Of a stretch of 64,000 bases of DNA, positions 28,987 to 37,894 are shown piece by piece. The first letter of the stretch is position 1, and the number at the start of each line of letters is the position of its first letter. Source of the stretch: Thalassotalea loyana (GTDB taxonomy: Bacteria > Pseudomonadota > Gammaproteobacteria > Enterobacterales > Alteromonadaceae); assembly GCF_030161435.1 (NCBI RefSeq), contig NZ_BSSV01000002.1, positions 372,001-436,000 of the forward strand. Direction: 5' to 3'. The notes beneath the pieces were generated by a model. That model was not told where the DNA came from. It did not search any database and saw only the letters and a program-made list of their open reading frames with translations. Both the position numbers and the translations under genes were made by a program.

Positions 28987-29033
28987 GATTAGCTCTTATC
29001 ATATTAATTAACCTTAATCGTTAAGAGCTAATC
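28987..29033 (+). terminator. Hairpin after S9 peptidase gene
   Basis: Perfect 12-bp arms (GATTAGCTCTTA at 28987-28998 and its complement at 29022-29033) with a 23-base loop. The T-run is weak, so termination is probable but not certain. Confidence 0.5.
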
Positions 29034-29137
29034 TACCTTCCATTGTACACATTTCTGATCATTACCTAAGTTCCTACAAATAATTCTGTTCTCGGTCCAC
29101 TCCTACCCACTGCGCTACCCCACGAATAACAAGACTT

Positions 29138-29152
29138 ATGAATATTTCTCAT
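29138..29152 (+). promoter_or_regulatory. MetR-like binding site upstream of mesX
   Basis: ATGAATATTTCTCAT matches the extended MetR pattern ATGAA-N5-TTCAT at nine of ten defined positions. It lies 110 bases before the mesX start, where MetR activates methionine genes in enterics. The consensus is from memory and the site is a prediction. Confidence 0.45.
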
Positions 29153-29261
29153 ACTTGAATGAAATAAAACCATTTTTTTTCATAAAACATTAGGCGTATA
29201 AATCCACCTATTCACGTTGCGGCTTCGCAATTTAAGAGTATTTATTAAGGGTTTTATCGTC

Positions 29262-30239
29262 ATGAGCAACGAATTCACATTTAATATCAAGAAGATAATT
29301 TTTGATGAGCACTATCAGCCTGCTGATAACACACGTATTACCACAAACTTCGCAAACCTAGCACGTGGAGAGAGTCGGCAATCGAATTTAAGGAGTGCTT
29401 TAAAGATGATTGATAATAGCTTTAACGCTCTCGCGCATTGGGATAATCCTCATGGTGACCGTTATGCCCTAGAACTAGAGATTGTCTCTGTTGAAATGGA
29501 CATCAATGAAGGCGGTCAAGCATTCCCGTCGATTGAAGTATTAAAGACCAATATTATTGACCGTAAAACCAATGAGCGAATTGAAGGAATTGTCGGCAAT
29601 AACTTTTCATCGTATGTTCGTGACTATGATTTTAGCGTATTGCTATTAGATCATAACAAGGATAAGCCTCAGTTCAGTATTCCCGAAGGTTTTGGGGAGT
29701 TACACGGTAAGCTTTTTAAGTACTTCGTCAACTCTGCATGTTACAAACAACACTTTAAAAAGTTACCTGTCATCTGTTTAAGTGTGTCAGACAACAAAAC
29801 GTATCAGCGAACGGAAAACCAACACCCTGTTTTAGGGTTTGAATACTTGCCAAATGAGTCGTCATTAACCGAGCAATATTTCAAAAAGATGGGCTTACAA
29901 GTACGTTATTTCATGCCTCAAAATAGCGTTGCGCCGCTTGCATTTTACTTTTTTGGTGACTTACTCAATGACTACACGAATCTGGAGCTAATCAGTACGA
30001 TTAGCACAATGGAAACGTTTCAAAAGATTTATCGACCTGAAATATACAACGCAAATGCTGTTGCCGGTAAACGCTACCAACCGAACTTAAAGAATATCGA
30101 CCATTCGCTAACCCAGATTGTTTACGATCGAGAAGAACGAAGTCGACTCGCGATTAAGCAAGGTAAATATGCAGAAGAGCACTTTATCAAGCCATATCAG
30201 CACGTCCTTGAACAATGGTCGGCGAACTACGCCCTTTAA
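29262..30239 (+). CDS. mesX: MesX (DUF1852), partner of methionine synthase MesD
   Basis: 325 residues of the DUF1852 family, starting M-S-N-E-F-T-F-N-I-K-K and including A-H-W-D-N-P-H-G-D-R-Y near 65. From published work on folate-independent methionine synthases, DUF1852 (MesX) is needed together with MesD for an oxygen-dependent route to methionine. The adjacent downstream gene encodes the MesD-type enzyme, the expected pairing. The ATG at 29262 is used because the upstream extension of the frame lacks a good start context. A MetR-like site lies upstream. Confidence 0.85.
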   Translation: MSNEFTFNIKKIIFDEHYQPADNTRITTNFANLARGESRQSNLRSALKMIDNSFNALAHWDNPHGDRYALELEIVSVEMDINEGGQAFPSIEVLKTNIIDRKTNERIEGIVGNNFSSYVRDYDFSVLLLDHNKDKPQFSIPEGFGELHGKLFKYFVNSACYKQHFKKLPVICLSVSDNKTYQRTENQHPVLGFEYLPNESSLTEQYFKKMGLQVRYFMPQNSVAPLAFYFFGDLLNDYTNLELISTISTMETFQKIYRPEIYNANAVAGKRYQPNLKNIDHSLTQIVYDREERSRLAIKQGKYAEEHFIKPYQHVLEQWSANYAL

Positions 30240-30261
30240 ATCGATACATAAGGTTATTAAC

Positions 30262-31317
30262 ATGAAAACTCTTTTACCGACTTCGACAGCGGGCAGTTTA
30301 CCTAAGCCTTCATGGCTAGCCGAACCAGAGAAACTTTGGTCACCATGGAAATTAGAAGGAGAAGCACTAACACATGGCAAGCGCGATGCACTGCGTGTAT
30401 CACTGCACGAACAACAATACGCTGGTATCGATATTGTCAGTGACGGTGAGCAAACTCGACAACACTTTGTCACCACCTTCATTGAGCATTTAACTGGGGT
30501 TGATTTTGAGAATCGCAAGACGGTTAAAATTCGCGATCGCTATGAGGCGAGTGTACCAACAGTCGTAGGCCCAGTAAGTCGCCAAAAATCGGTATTTGTT
30601 GACGACGCTAAGTTTCTTCGCCAGCAAACTAATAAGCCAATAAAATGGGCTCTGCCGGGCCCGATGACGATGATAGATACGCTTTACGACGATCATTATA
30701 AAAGTCGTGAAAAATTAGCTTGGGAATTTGCCAAAATACTCAATCAAGAAGCAAAAGAACTTGAAGCTGCTGGTGTTGATATTATTCAATTTGATGAACC
30801 TGCATTTAATGTTTTTTTTGATGATGTAAACGACTGGGGAATCGCCTGTTTAGAAAGAGCCATAGAAGGCTTAAAATGTGAAACAGCCGTGCATATTTGT
30901 TATGGCTATGGCATAAAAGCAAATACAGAGTGGAAGAAAACCCTAGGCTCTCAATGGCGACAATACGAAGAGATTTTCCCAAAACTTCAACAATCCAATA
31001 TCGATATTATCTCCCTTGAATGTCATAACTCGCGTGTGCCAATTGAGTTGCTTGAACTCATTCGAGGTAAGAAAGTGATGGTGGGCGCAATTGACGTAGC
31101 GACCAACGAAATAGAAACTCCTGAAGAAGTTGCCGATACATTGCGAAAAGCGCTAGGGTTCGTTGACCCGGATAAACTCTACCCTTGTACCAACTGCGGT
31201 ATGACACCATTATCAAGAGATATAGCGAATGCAAAACTGAACGCACTTAGCCAAGGCGCAGCAATAATCAGAAAAGAGCTAGCGGCGGAGTTTAGCCTAG
31301 CTAACCAAGAACTCTAA
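30262..31317 (+). CDS. mesD: Core-MetE-type methionine synthase MesD
   Basis: 351 residues, matching only the catalytic C-terminal half of MetE. Visible features: opening L-L-P-T-S-T-A-G-S-L-P-K-P, D-G-E-Q-T-R, Q-F-D-E-P-A-F, V-H-I-C-Y-G-Y-G with the zinc-ligand type His and Cys, and C-T-N-C-G-M-T-P-L near the end. MesD transfers a methyl group to homocysteine without a folate-binding half; the methyl donor is unsettled. It follows mesX after 22 bases with AAGG before the ATG, and is closed by a terminator. The pairing with DUF1852 separates it from MesA-C. Confidence 0.86.
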   Translation: MKTLLPTSTAGSLPKPSWLAEPEKLWSPWKLEGEALTHGKRDALRVSLHEQQYAGIDIVSDGEQTRQHFVTTFIEHLTGVDFENRKTVKIRDRYEASVPTVVGPVSRQKSVFVDDAKFLRQQTNKPIKWALPGPMTMIDTLYDDHYKSREKLAWEFAKILNQEAKELEAAGVDIIQFDEPAFNVFFDDVNDWGIACLERAIEGLKCETAVHICYGYGIKANTEWKKTLGSQWRQYEEIFPKLQQSNIDIISLECHNSRVPIELLELIRGKKVMVGAIDVATNEIETPEEVADTLRKALGFVDPDKLYPCTNCGMTPLSRDIANAKLNALSQGAAIIRKELAAEFSLANQEL

Positions 31318-31343
31318 TCGCACGATAAACTTATTAACTTAAG

Positions 31344-31384
31344 AAGCATCATGTAGTTAAGTCTACTTGGTGCTTTTTTATTTA
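31344..31384 (+). terminator. Terminator after mesD
   Basis: An imperfect stem (AAGCATCATGTAG against CTACTTGGTGCTT) with a 6-base loop is followed by TTTTTTATTT, a good intrinsic terminator. Confidence 0.85.
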
Positions 31385-31551
31385 ACCGCCCTCCCCGTCC
31401 ATACATCAATAAACCATTACTCTTTCGCATCTACTATCAAAAAGATGAAAACATATTCACATTAGTAAAGTAACTAATGCAGTTAAGCGTAAACTATGCT
31501 TTAATCAACTGTACAAAAAACATACAAAAATAATAAAACACGGAGGTTATT

Positions 31552-33036
31552 ATGGTCCGATTAATCGTGAGCATTTTGTCAGTAGTATTGCTATCAAGTT
31601 GTGCAGGTAACTACTTAAGTGCGACCTGTACAGATCCTGATAAATGTGAATCTGCAATTATTTCCAAAACAGTTCAAAGAAACGATAAAGTGTCTGCTGG
31701 TGTCCTCTACGCATTACCTCGCCAACGGGTAAAAATAACGATTAAAAGTGAGCTTGTGACGAAAGAAGGAATTAAGCAAACAATCACTAAACGCTATGCT
31801 GAAGTAGACAAAAGTAAGGCAAAATTAATACAAGCAACCAAAGAAAAAAAGAGTGCAGAAGATCGATTAGCAGCTCATAAAAATGCAGAGGATATTGGAG
31901 AAAGCTATGAAACCTATGCAAGTCGTGTAGCAATTGAAATATTCGAAGCGAAAGCAATCATAAAAGTAGAAACAGACAAAATTTCTGCACTAAACAAACA
32001 AATCGTAAAGTTAAAAAATCAACTTACAAGTTTTCCTGATACACCTGCAATACATACAATTAGCATGACACCAGTAGCTGAAGCACCCCATGCCGATGGT
32101 GACGCAATGTTATCGGCGGTCATGGTTGATAACCCTAAAACCGCAGACTCATTTGAAATAACAACAACCGATGCGGGCCTATTATCAGGTGGTAGCGGCA
32201 CTTCCAAGGGGCAAGTTGATGAAATTATTGTCTCGCTAGCAAAAGCGATTGGCGCATTTAACGCACCAACGACAACAGTCAATAAAAATGCACCTATTGG
32301 AAGCCATTCGTTTGTAGCCGCCAAAGGCCTTTGTAAACACAAAGCATTTAACAAAACCTTTGTGCTAGATTTTAAACATAGTGATGCTCCTGAAGCTGAA
32401 ATTAATCGTTTTTTTAAAACAAACAAACTCTGCCTTAAATTTAATATCAATAACTCAAGCAGCTTCACTTCAGATTACTCATTACTCACTTATGACATCA
32501 AGGCCGAAGATGAAGCTGGAACTGAAGACGACGACAAAGGGCTTTATGACGGCCTCGTTTATCCAAGAAAGTCGGCGCTAAACATGTCATTGTGCGAAAC
32601 CATCAATACAGATGTGCAGCAATGTAGCCCTATGGCATCTTTTCCAACCCAGTATTTTTCGTTAGACATCATAGATCCAAGTCGTGTCGGGGTGATAAAA
32701 CTTGATCAAGGCACATTCGCTGACAACAATTATGAGTTTGAATTTAGCAATGGTTTATTAACGCGGTTCAAGAGTGATAAACCATCAGAAATTATTTCTG
32801 CACTAGCGATGATTCCTGCCGCCGCAAAAGCATTAGTTGAAATTCCAGCGGAGATCATTCAATTAAAATTTGATTTATCAGATAAAGATCGCGCGTACTA
32901 CGAAATGCAAACAGCAATCTTGAAAGCTAAATTGGAGCACGATGCGATTTCAGAAAATCAAGAGCAATATCAGCAAAACATAGAAGACGAAATACTCGGT
33001 ACCGGTGACACGACCGATGGCGACGATAACAACTAG
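31552..33036 (+). CDS. Lipoprotein of unknown function
   Basis: 494 residues. I do not recognise a family. A lipoprotein signal ends in L-L-S-S-C (Cys near residue 17). Residues about 85-160 are rich in Lys, Glu and Ala and look like a coiled coil. The rest is mixed with scattered cysteines (C-K-H-K, K-L-C-L-K, L-C-E-T, Q-Q-C-S) that could form disulfides. The C-terminus, from about residue 440, is Gln/Glu-rich and ends in an acidic G-D-T-T-D-G-D-D-N-N. GGAGG sits ideally before the ATG, so it is well translated. It stands between two terminators as a single-gene unit. Confidence 0.75.
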   Translation: MVRLIVSILSVVLLSSCAGNYLSATCTDPDKCESAIISKTVQRNDKVSAGVLYALPRQRVKITIKSELVTKEGIKQTITKRYAEVDKSKAKLIQATKEKKSAEDRLAAHKNAEDIGESYETYASRVAIEIFEAKAIIKVETDKISALNKQIVKLKNQLTSFPDTPAIHTISMTPVAEAPHADGDAMLSAVMVDNPKTADSFEITTTDAGLLSGGSGTSKGQVDEIIVSLAKAIGAFNAPTTTVNKNAPIGSHSFVAAKGLCKHKAFNKTFVLDFKHSDAPEAEINRFFKTNKLCLKFNINNSSSFTSDYSLLTYDIKAEDEAGTEDDDKGLYDGLVYPRKSALNMSLCETINTDVQQCSPMASFPTQYFSLDIIDPSRVGVIKLDQGTFADNNYEFEFSNGLLTRFKSDKPSEIISALAMIPAAAKALVEIPAEIIQLKFDLSDKDRAYYEMQTAILKAKLEHDAISENQEQYQQNIEDEILGTGDTTDGDDNN

Positions 33037-33059
33037 CCAAATTCCCACTCATGTTGACT

Positions 33060-33092
33060 AAAAAAGCCACGCGTTAATCGCGTGGCTTTTTT
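33060..33092. terminator. Bidirectional terminator
   Basis: AAAAAAGCCACGCG and its complement form a 14-bp stem around TTAAT, with T-runs on both strands. It serves the lipoprotein gene on the left and the convergent TSUP gene on the right. Confidence 0.92.
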
Positions 33093-33110
33093 AGTTAATG
33101 TTTATGTTGC

Positions 33111-33896
33111 TTAAAAGAATAAAAAGCGAATACCAACGACAAACAATAAGGCCGCAAATAACTTTTTAAGTAATTTAGTGTCTAACGAATGGGCAAGTTT
33201 AGCGCCTAACTTAGCGCTTGGAACACTCGTAATAGCAATACCAAGTACAGCAGGCCAGTAGACGTAACCAGTGCTCCATTCAGGTAATGCTGATTGATCC
33301 CAGCCTGTAACAACGTTTGATACCGTTGCAGCGATCGCAATAGGTAAACCACATGCAGCAGAGGTAGCGACGGCTTTCTTCATGTCGATTTTTAGCCAAG
33401 ATAAATACGGAACCGTAAACGTTCCACCGCCAATACCAAACCAAGAAGAGCCGAAGCCAATTACGCCACCAGCAGCCGAAATCCCTAAAGCACCCGGTTC
33501 CTTGCCCTCACCAGGTGGTTGCCAGCCTGAAAACATTTTAAGTGACAGTAACAAAGCAAAAACACCAATAAGCTTTTGTAGAACGGGTCCTGGGACCGAG
33601 GAAATAAAGAACACGCCCATCGCCGTACCTATCACTAAACCAACAGTCATTGCTTTAACAACACGCCAAATCACAGCGCCCTTCTTGTGGTGAGCCATTA
33701 CAGAACTAATTGACGTAAACACGATACTTGCGAGAGATGTCGCGACCGCCATATGCGTCAAGATATCAGGTGAAACACCAACAAAAATAAAACTAAAGAT
33801 AAGCACTGGCACGATTACCATGCCGCCGCCAACACCAAATAGTCCGGCTAACAGCCCAGCGAATGCCCCAATCACTAAGTAAAGAAGAAAAAACAT
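33111..33896 (-). CDS. TSUP family transporter (TauE/SafE)
   Basis: About 261 residues with seven to eight predicted membrane segments. The N-terminus A-F-A-G-L-L-A-G-L-F-G-V-G-G-G-M-V-I-V-P and the repeated G-S-S-W-F-G-I-G-G-G-T-F-T-V-P-Y in the second half are the duplicated signature of the TauE/SafE sulfite-exporter family. Members export sulfite, sulfoacetate or other organic anions; the substrate here is unknown. The ATG at 33896 is preferred because AGGGA lies upstream; the frame extends another 18 codons. It stands alone. Confidence 0.9.
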   Translation of the reverse strand: MFFLLYLVIGAFAGLLAGLFGVGGGMVIVPVLIFSFIFVGVSPDILTHMAVATSLASIVFTSISSVMAHHKKGAVIWRVVKAMTVGLVIGTAMGVFFISSVPGPVLQKLIGVFALLLSLKMFSGWQPPGEGKEPGALGISAAGGVIGFGSSWFGIGGGTFTVPYLSWLKIDMKKAVATSAACGLPIAIAATVSNVVTGWDQSALPEWSTGYVYWPAVLGIAITSVPSAKLGAKLAHSLDTKLLKKLFAALLFVVGIRFLFF

Positions 33897-34049
33897 CAAT
33901 ATCCCTAATATACGACTAACCCAAATAGCGAACACATTATAACCAGCCACTTAACAATAGCCATCACTATCTCTGTAACAAATTGATTTAGCTAATAACT
34001 TTTTGCTAACCGATTGCTTTTTGAAAATAAGTTGATTTTTTACCCTTTC

Positions 34050-34092
34050 AGCGTACACTTGTACGCCTAATTTCAGCGTACACATGTAAGCT
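34050..34092. promoter_or_regulatory. Two tandem FabR/DesT-like operators
   Basis: AGCGTACACTTGTACGCC (34050-34067) and AGCGTACACATGTAAGCT (34075-34092) are two palindromes with the same half-site, 25 bp centre to centre. The half-site GCGTACA-N2-TGT resembles operators of the TetR-type regulators FabR and DesT, which control unsaturated fatty acid genes. The second ends 11 bases before the reductase start, so binding would block transcription or early elongation. No such regulator gene is in the window. Confidence 0.65.
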
Positions 34093-34103
34093 AAATAATT
34101 CAT

Positions 34104-35144
34104 ATGCAAAAAACGTTTAACTGGCTTAGCCAACAATTACTCAATCATTCGTCCGTAGGGGCATATTTTGAACCATTAATTCAACAACTTATGCCTGCTT
34201 GGCGAGTTGATTATTTTCGTGCAAAAGTTCAAACAATTGATTTTTTATCACCAGACACCGTAGCGTTATGGTTAAAGATCAATAAATCGTGGCCTATTCA
34301 TCGTGCGGGCCAGCATATTCAGCTCACGCTTGAGATAGACGGGAAGCTCTGCACTCGAGTATTTACCATTGCGTCATCGCCACAAAAAGCAAAAGTAGAC
34401 CATCTAATTAGACTGGTGATTAAACAACAGCCAACGGGGCAATTTACACCAAGTTTATCTTCGCTGGCTGTTGGCGACTGGATTAACATTTCAGCACCAC
34501 AAGGTGATTTCACACTTGATAAGGTCTCAGAACATTCGCTTTTTTTGGCCGCTGGCTCCGGCATAACCCCCTTTATCGCAATATTGTCGGCAATGAATTT
34601 TGAGAATAAAAAGACAAAGGTTCACTTGATCTACTATGCGAAGAAAAGTCAGCATTTACTCGTTGATGAACTCGCAGCAATCGCAAATAAGCACGCAAAC
34701 TTTAGCTTTGACCTATTGCATCGTGAAAACCACGGTGATGTTTCTCAGCACCTGGCAACACATGCGTCATCAAACTTTTATGTATGCGGCCCAGCGCCGT
34801 TTTATAACTGTATCGAGGGATATACAACGGCACAAAATCGCCAACTGTTTTCTGAGCACTTTACTGCGCTACCGTTGCCAACTACCAACCAAACAACGTT
34901 CAAATTGGGCTTTAGAGATAAACAACTTGACGTGACAAACAGTGAGCCTTTGTTAACCCAATTACTGTCCTTAGGTGAAAGCGTAACTTACGGCTGCAAA
35001 ATGGGTATCTGCCATCAATGCCAATGCACAAAATCGAAAGGTGTTGTTAGAAACATACTCACTGGGGAACTGTCAGATACAGGTGAAGAACTTATTCAAC
35101 TATGTACCGCACAAATGATAACTGACGTGGAGCTTAAAGCATGA
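34104..35144 (+). CDS. Ferredoxin reductase-type electron donor for desaturase
   Basis: 346 residues. Residues about 40-260 form a ferredoxin-NADP reductase-like module: R-A-G-Q-H-I-Q-L-T for flavin binding, F-L-A-A-G-S-G-I-T-P-F for NAD(P)H, and Y-V-C-G-P-A-P-F. The C-terminal 2Fe-2S ferredoxin domain has C-K-M-G-I-C-H-Q-C-Q-C and a later L-C for the fourth ligand. It passes electrons from NAD(P)H to the desaturase encoded next, with which it overlaps (ATGA). The pair matches the oxidoreductase/acyl-CoA desaturase pairs of Pseudomonas and mycobacteria. No clear ribosome-binding site is seen, since the operator occupies that region. Confidence 0.9.
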   Translation: MQKTFNWLSQQLLNHSSVGAYFEPLIQQLMPAWRVDYFRAKVQTIDFLSPDTVALWLKINKSWPIHRAGQHIQLTLEIDGKLCTRVFTIASSPQKAKVDHLIRLVIKQQPTGQFTPSLSSLAVGDWINISAPQGDFTLDKVSEHSLFLAAGSGITPFIAILSAMNFENKKTKVHLIYYAKKSQHLLVDELAAIANKHANFSFDLLHRENHGDVSQHLATHASSNFYVCGPAPFYNCIEGYTTAQNRQLFSEHFTALPLPTTNQTTFKLGFRDKQLDVTNSEPLLTQLLSLGESVTYGCKMGICHQCQCTKSKGVVRNILTGELSDTGEELIQLCTAQMITDVELKA

Positions 35145-36202
35145 CGGAAATTGCAAAGCCAAACTATGAATTATTGGGCCAACAACTTGACGACCTGAGA
35201 GCCAAAACCATGGCTAAAGTAGGTCAAGAAGATGCTAACTACATCAAAAAAATCATTTTATGGCACCGATTGTTTGAGTGGAGTGGCAGAATCTTATTGA
35301 TGCTAGGCTTCATCAACCCTGTGCTGTGGGTCATTGGTGTATTGTCGCTTGGCTTAGCTAAGATTCTCGACAATATGGAAATTGGCCACAATGTGATGCA
35401 CGGCCAATACGACTGGATGAACGACAAGCATATTAACTCAAAGTCCTATGAATGGGATATTGCTTGTGACGGAGCTAGTTGGAATAGAGTCCATAATTTT
35501 GAGCATCATACATACACGAACATTATTGGCAAAGATCGTGACTATGGATATGGCTTATTGAGGCTATCGAACGACTTTACCTGGCGTATCAAAAACCTTT
35601 GGCAGCTTCTAACCTATCTCAATTTAAGCCTGCTTTTTCAGTGGGGAATTGCCTATCATGAACTGGCTGCTGAACGTGTTTTCTTCGGTAAAAAGAAAGA
35701 CAACCGTGAAAATAAGGTGTCCCATACACAGCTTAAAAAAAGGTTTTTCAGTAAAGGGGCAAGACAAATAGCAAAAGATTACATCATCTTTCCAGTGTTA
35801 GCTGGTCCGCTCTTTTTGTGGGTCCTTGTGGGTAATATTTGTGCCAATATCATTCGCAATTTATGGACCTCAACCATTATATTTTGCGGTCATTTTACGG
35901 GCGATGCTCAAACATTTACCGAAGCTGAGTGCGAGAATGAGACCAAGGGCCAGTGGTACTATCGACAAGCGCTTGGCTCGTCAAATTTAAGAGGTGGAAA
36001 CTTATTTCATGTGCTGACAGGTCATTTAAGTTTTCAGATAGAGCATCACTTATTTCCAGATATGCCTGCTAAGCGATATCGAGAAGTGGCTCCCGAGGTC
36101 CAACGTATCTTTAAACAGCATGGGATTCATTACAATACAGGAAGTTTTGTCCGTCAATACGGTTCCGTATTAAAAAGAATATTTAGGTACTCATTCCCTT
36201 AA
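35141..36202 (+). CDS. Membrane fatty acid desaturase
   Basis: 353 residues with several membrane segments. The three histidine boxes of di-iron desaturases are present: G-H-N-V-M-H-G (near 84), H-N-F-E-H-H-T (near 120) and Q-I-E-H-H-L-F-P (near 300). It introduces a double bond into acyl chains of phospholipids or acyl-CoA, adjusting membrane fluidity. It starts inside the stop of the reductase gene (ATGA), so the two are translated together. The FabR/DesT-like operators upstream suggest control by the saturated/unsaturated ratio. Confidence 0.9.
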   Translation: MTEIAKPNYELLGQQLDDLRAKTMAKVGQEDANYIKKIILWHRLFEWSGRILLMLGFINPVLWVIGVLSLGLAKILDNMEIGHNVMHGQYDWMNDKHINSKSYEWDIACDGASWNRVHNFEHHTYTNIIGKDRDYGYGLLRLSNDFTWRIKNLWQLLTYLNLSLLFQWGIAYHELAAERVFFGKKKDNRENKVSHTQLKKRFFSKGARQIAKDYIIFPVLAGPLFLWVLVGNICANIIRNLWTSTIIFCGHFTGDAQTFTEAECENETKGQWYYRQALGSSNLRGGNLFHVLTGHLSFQIEHHLFPDMPAKRYREVAPEVQRIFKQHGIHYNTGSFVRQYGSVLKRIFRYSFP

Positions 36203-36213
36203 AATAAACAATA

Positions 36214-36241
36214 AAAAAGGCAAACCTAGGTTTGCCTTTTT
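36214..36241. terminator. Bidirectional terminator
   Basis: AAAAAAGGCAAACC followed by its complement gives a 12-14 bp stem with T-runs on both strands. It ends the desaturase operon and the convergent lipoprotein gene at 36257. Confidence 0.9.
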
Positions 36242-36256
36242 CTCTTCAAATGTGAT

Positions 36257-37894
36257 CTACCAAGAGCCGTACATGGCGTTAGGTAGCAAGACCAGTCCAT
36301 TTTTCTTCAACAACTGCTCGATATTTGCGTCGTGCTGTAATACACCAGCAAAGTCCTCAATATTGTCGCCAACTTGCATTAATATTGTCGCTTTTGGGAA
36401 GCCATTATGACGCTTGCCTTTGGACGCGAAACAACTTGTTTCACCATTGACTACTTGAGCTCGACGTAAGTCTTTATCGTTAATGACACCGTTTTTACCC
36501 ATTTCTAGTTTGTCAGCTTTTGTACGCCCCATTAAACATGTATTTTCAATTGAAACAGGGATTTCCATCTGCTGTAGATTTTTCCATGTATGGTGGTCTA
36601 AGGCTCTTTCACGATTCGTCACTAACGCAAGCTTTCCACCATTTTCTAGCACAGCTTCAATAAACATTTTTGCACCTGGTACAAGTGCAGCTTTTTCAGA
36701 AGCAACCCATTGATTCCACGTTTTACGCTCGTAAGTTTTTCCAACCTTTTCGATACCAGCGTTATAAGGGCTGTTATCCAAAATAGTCTCATCAACATCC
36801 ATTACAACAACCCAATCACCGTCAGGTTTTGTCATTGCCTTTAATGCCTTTGTTGCGTTTTTATACGCTAATTCAGTAAGGTAGCGATATTCAGCACTGG
36901 TTGTTTGCCAAGTTACTCCATTACTTAACGGAAGTGGCTTGTTTGTAAGCTCCAAGCTAACCGCGCAATGATCACTTAACATTGCCTTTGGCTCCATATC
37001 ACTGAAAAGGTGTGCTTTGACATCTTTTTGATAATTTGAAGATAGTTTGCCTACTAAAATATGGTCTATTGGTGCAGGATAGTATGGATGACAACCAATT
37101 AACGCCTGAGTGGTGTTTTCCAGCGCAGCATACTCTGTTGTCGCGTTGGCTAACTTTTGTGTCATTGCATTGTATGGCGCAGATAAACGGTGATTGAAGT
37201 CACCTAAGATGATGTATGGCACAGAGGCTTTATCTTGCTCTTGTACCCAATCAACTAAAACTTCTGCTTGTTTAGCATAGGTCATACATGAGTCTTTGTC
37301 TGATCGTTTGTAATTATCGACAAAACAACCACTTTTCATGTGTACGTTTAATAGCTTAAATTTACCCAACGAAGAATTAACGACCAATTCAACACCATAA
37401 CGCAAACCTGGGTTATCTAAACCTAACGCTTTTAAGCTTGTCAGGCTCTCTACCGCTACCCCTTTTTTAACAGCAAATGCGACTTTTTGTTGCGTCGACA
37501 TAAACCCTGTTTTGCGACATTCGTAGGCTTCATTATCCGGTCTATCAGACATTAATACTTGCCAGTTATCGGCTGGGAATAGTTGCGCGACAGCTTGCTT
37601 TGATGCCACTTCTTGTAAAGCAACAATGTCTGCATCGATGCTTTTTGCGTAAGCTTTAAGTTGAGCGATTTCTTGTTCAGTTCGCGGTCGACAACCATCA
37701 GTATGTGGAAACGCTAAATGCTCAACATTCCATGTAGCGACTTTAAGCGACTGTGTTAAATTTGTATCGTGCGACTGCACGTTATGAGATGAAACATTCG
37801 CATCTGCTGCTGCTTGAACAGCCTCATTGCTTTTACACCCAGCGAGCGATAATCCGCACATCAACAGAGTTAAGTAAAATTTTTTATTAATCAT
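36257..37894 (-). CDS. Lipoprotein: endonuclease/phosphatase domain fused to HAD acid phosphatase
   Basis: About 545 residues. A lipoprotein signal ends in L-S-L-A-G-C near residue 19. Residues about 50-320 are an endonuclease/exonuclease/phosphatase domain: A-T-W-N-V-E-H-L, D-I-V-A-L-Q-E-V, I-L-G-D-F-N-H-R and L-S-D-H-C-A-V. Residues about 335-545 form a HAD-type acid phosphatase of the class B/5'-nucleotidase lipoprotein e(P4) group: V-V-V-M-D-V-D-E-T-I-L-D-N with the catalytic Asp pair, L-V-T-N-R-E and G-D-N-I-E-D-F. The fusion would put a phosphodiesterase/nuclease and a phosphomonoesterase in one membrane-anchored protein. The ATG at 37894 gives the signal peptide; the frame's earlier codon is a TTG. 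Confidence 0.83.
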   Translation of the reverse strand: MINKKFYLTLLMCGLSLAGCKSNEAVQAAADANVSSHNVQSHDTNLTQSLKVATWNVEHLAFPHTDGCRPRTEQEIAQLKAYAKSIDADIVALQEVASKQAVAQLFPADNWQVLMSDRPDNEAYECRKTGFMSTQQKVAFAVKKGVAVESLTSLKALGLDNPGLRYGVELVVNSSLGKFKLLNVHMKSGCFVDNYKRSDKDSCMTYAKQAEVLVDWVQEQDKASVPYIILGDFNHRLSAPYNAMTQKLANATTEYAALENTTQALIGCHPYYPAPIDHILVGKLSSNYQKDVKAHLFSDMEPKAMLSDHCAVSLELTNKPLPLSNGVTWQTTSAEYRYLTELAYKNATKALKAMTKPDGDWVVVMDVDETILDNSPYNAGIEKVGKTYERKTWNQWVASEKAALVPGAKMFIEAVLENGGKLALVTNRERALDHHTWKNLQQMEIPVSIENTCLMGRTKADKLEMGKNGVINDKDLRRAQVVNGETSCFASKGKRHNGFPKATILMQVGDNIEDFAGVLQHDANIEQLLKKNGLVLLPNAMYGSW

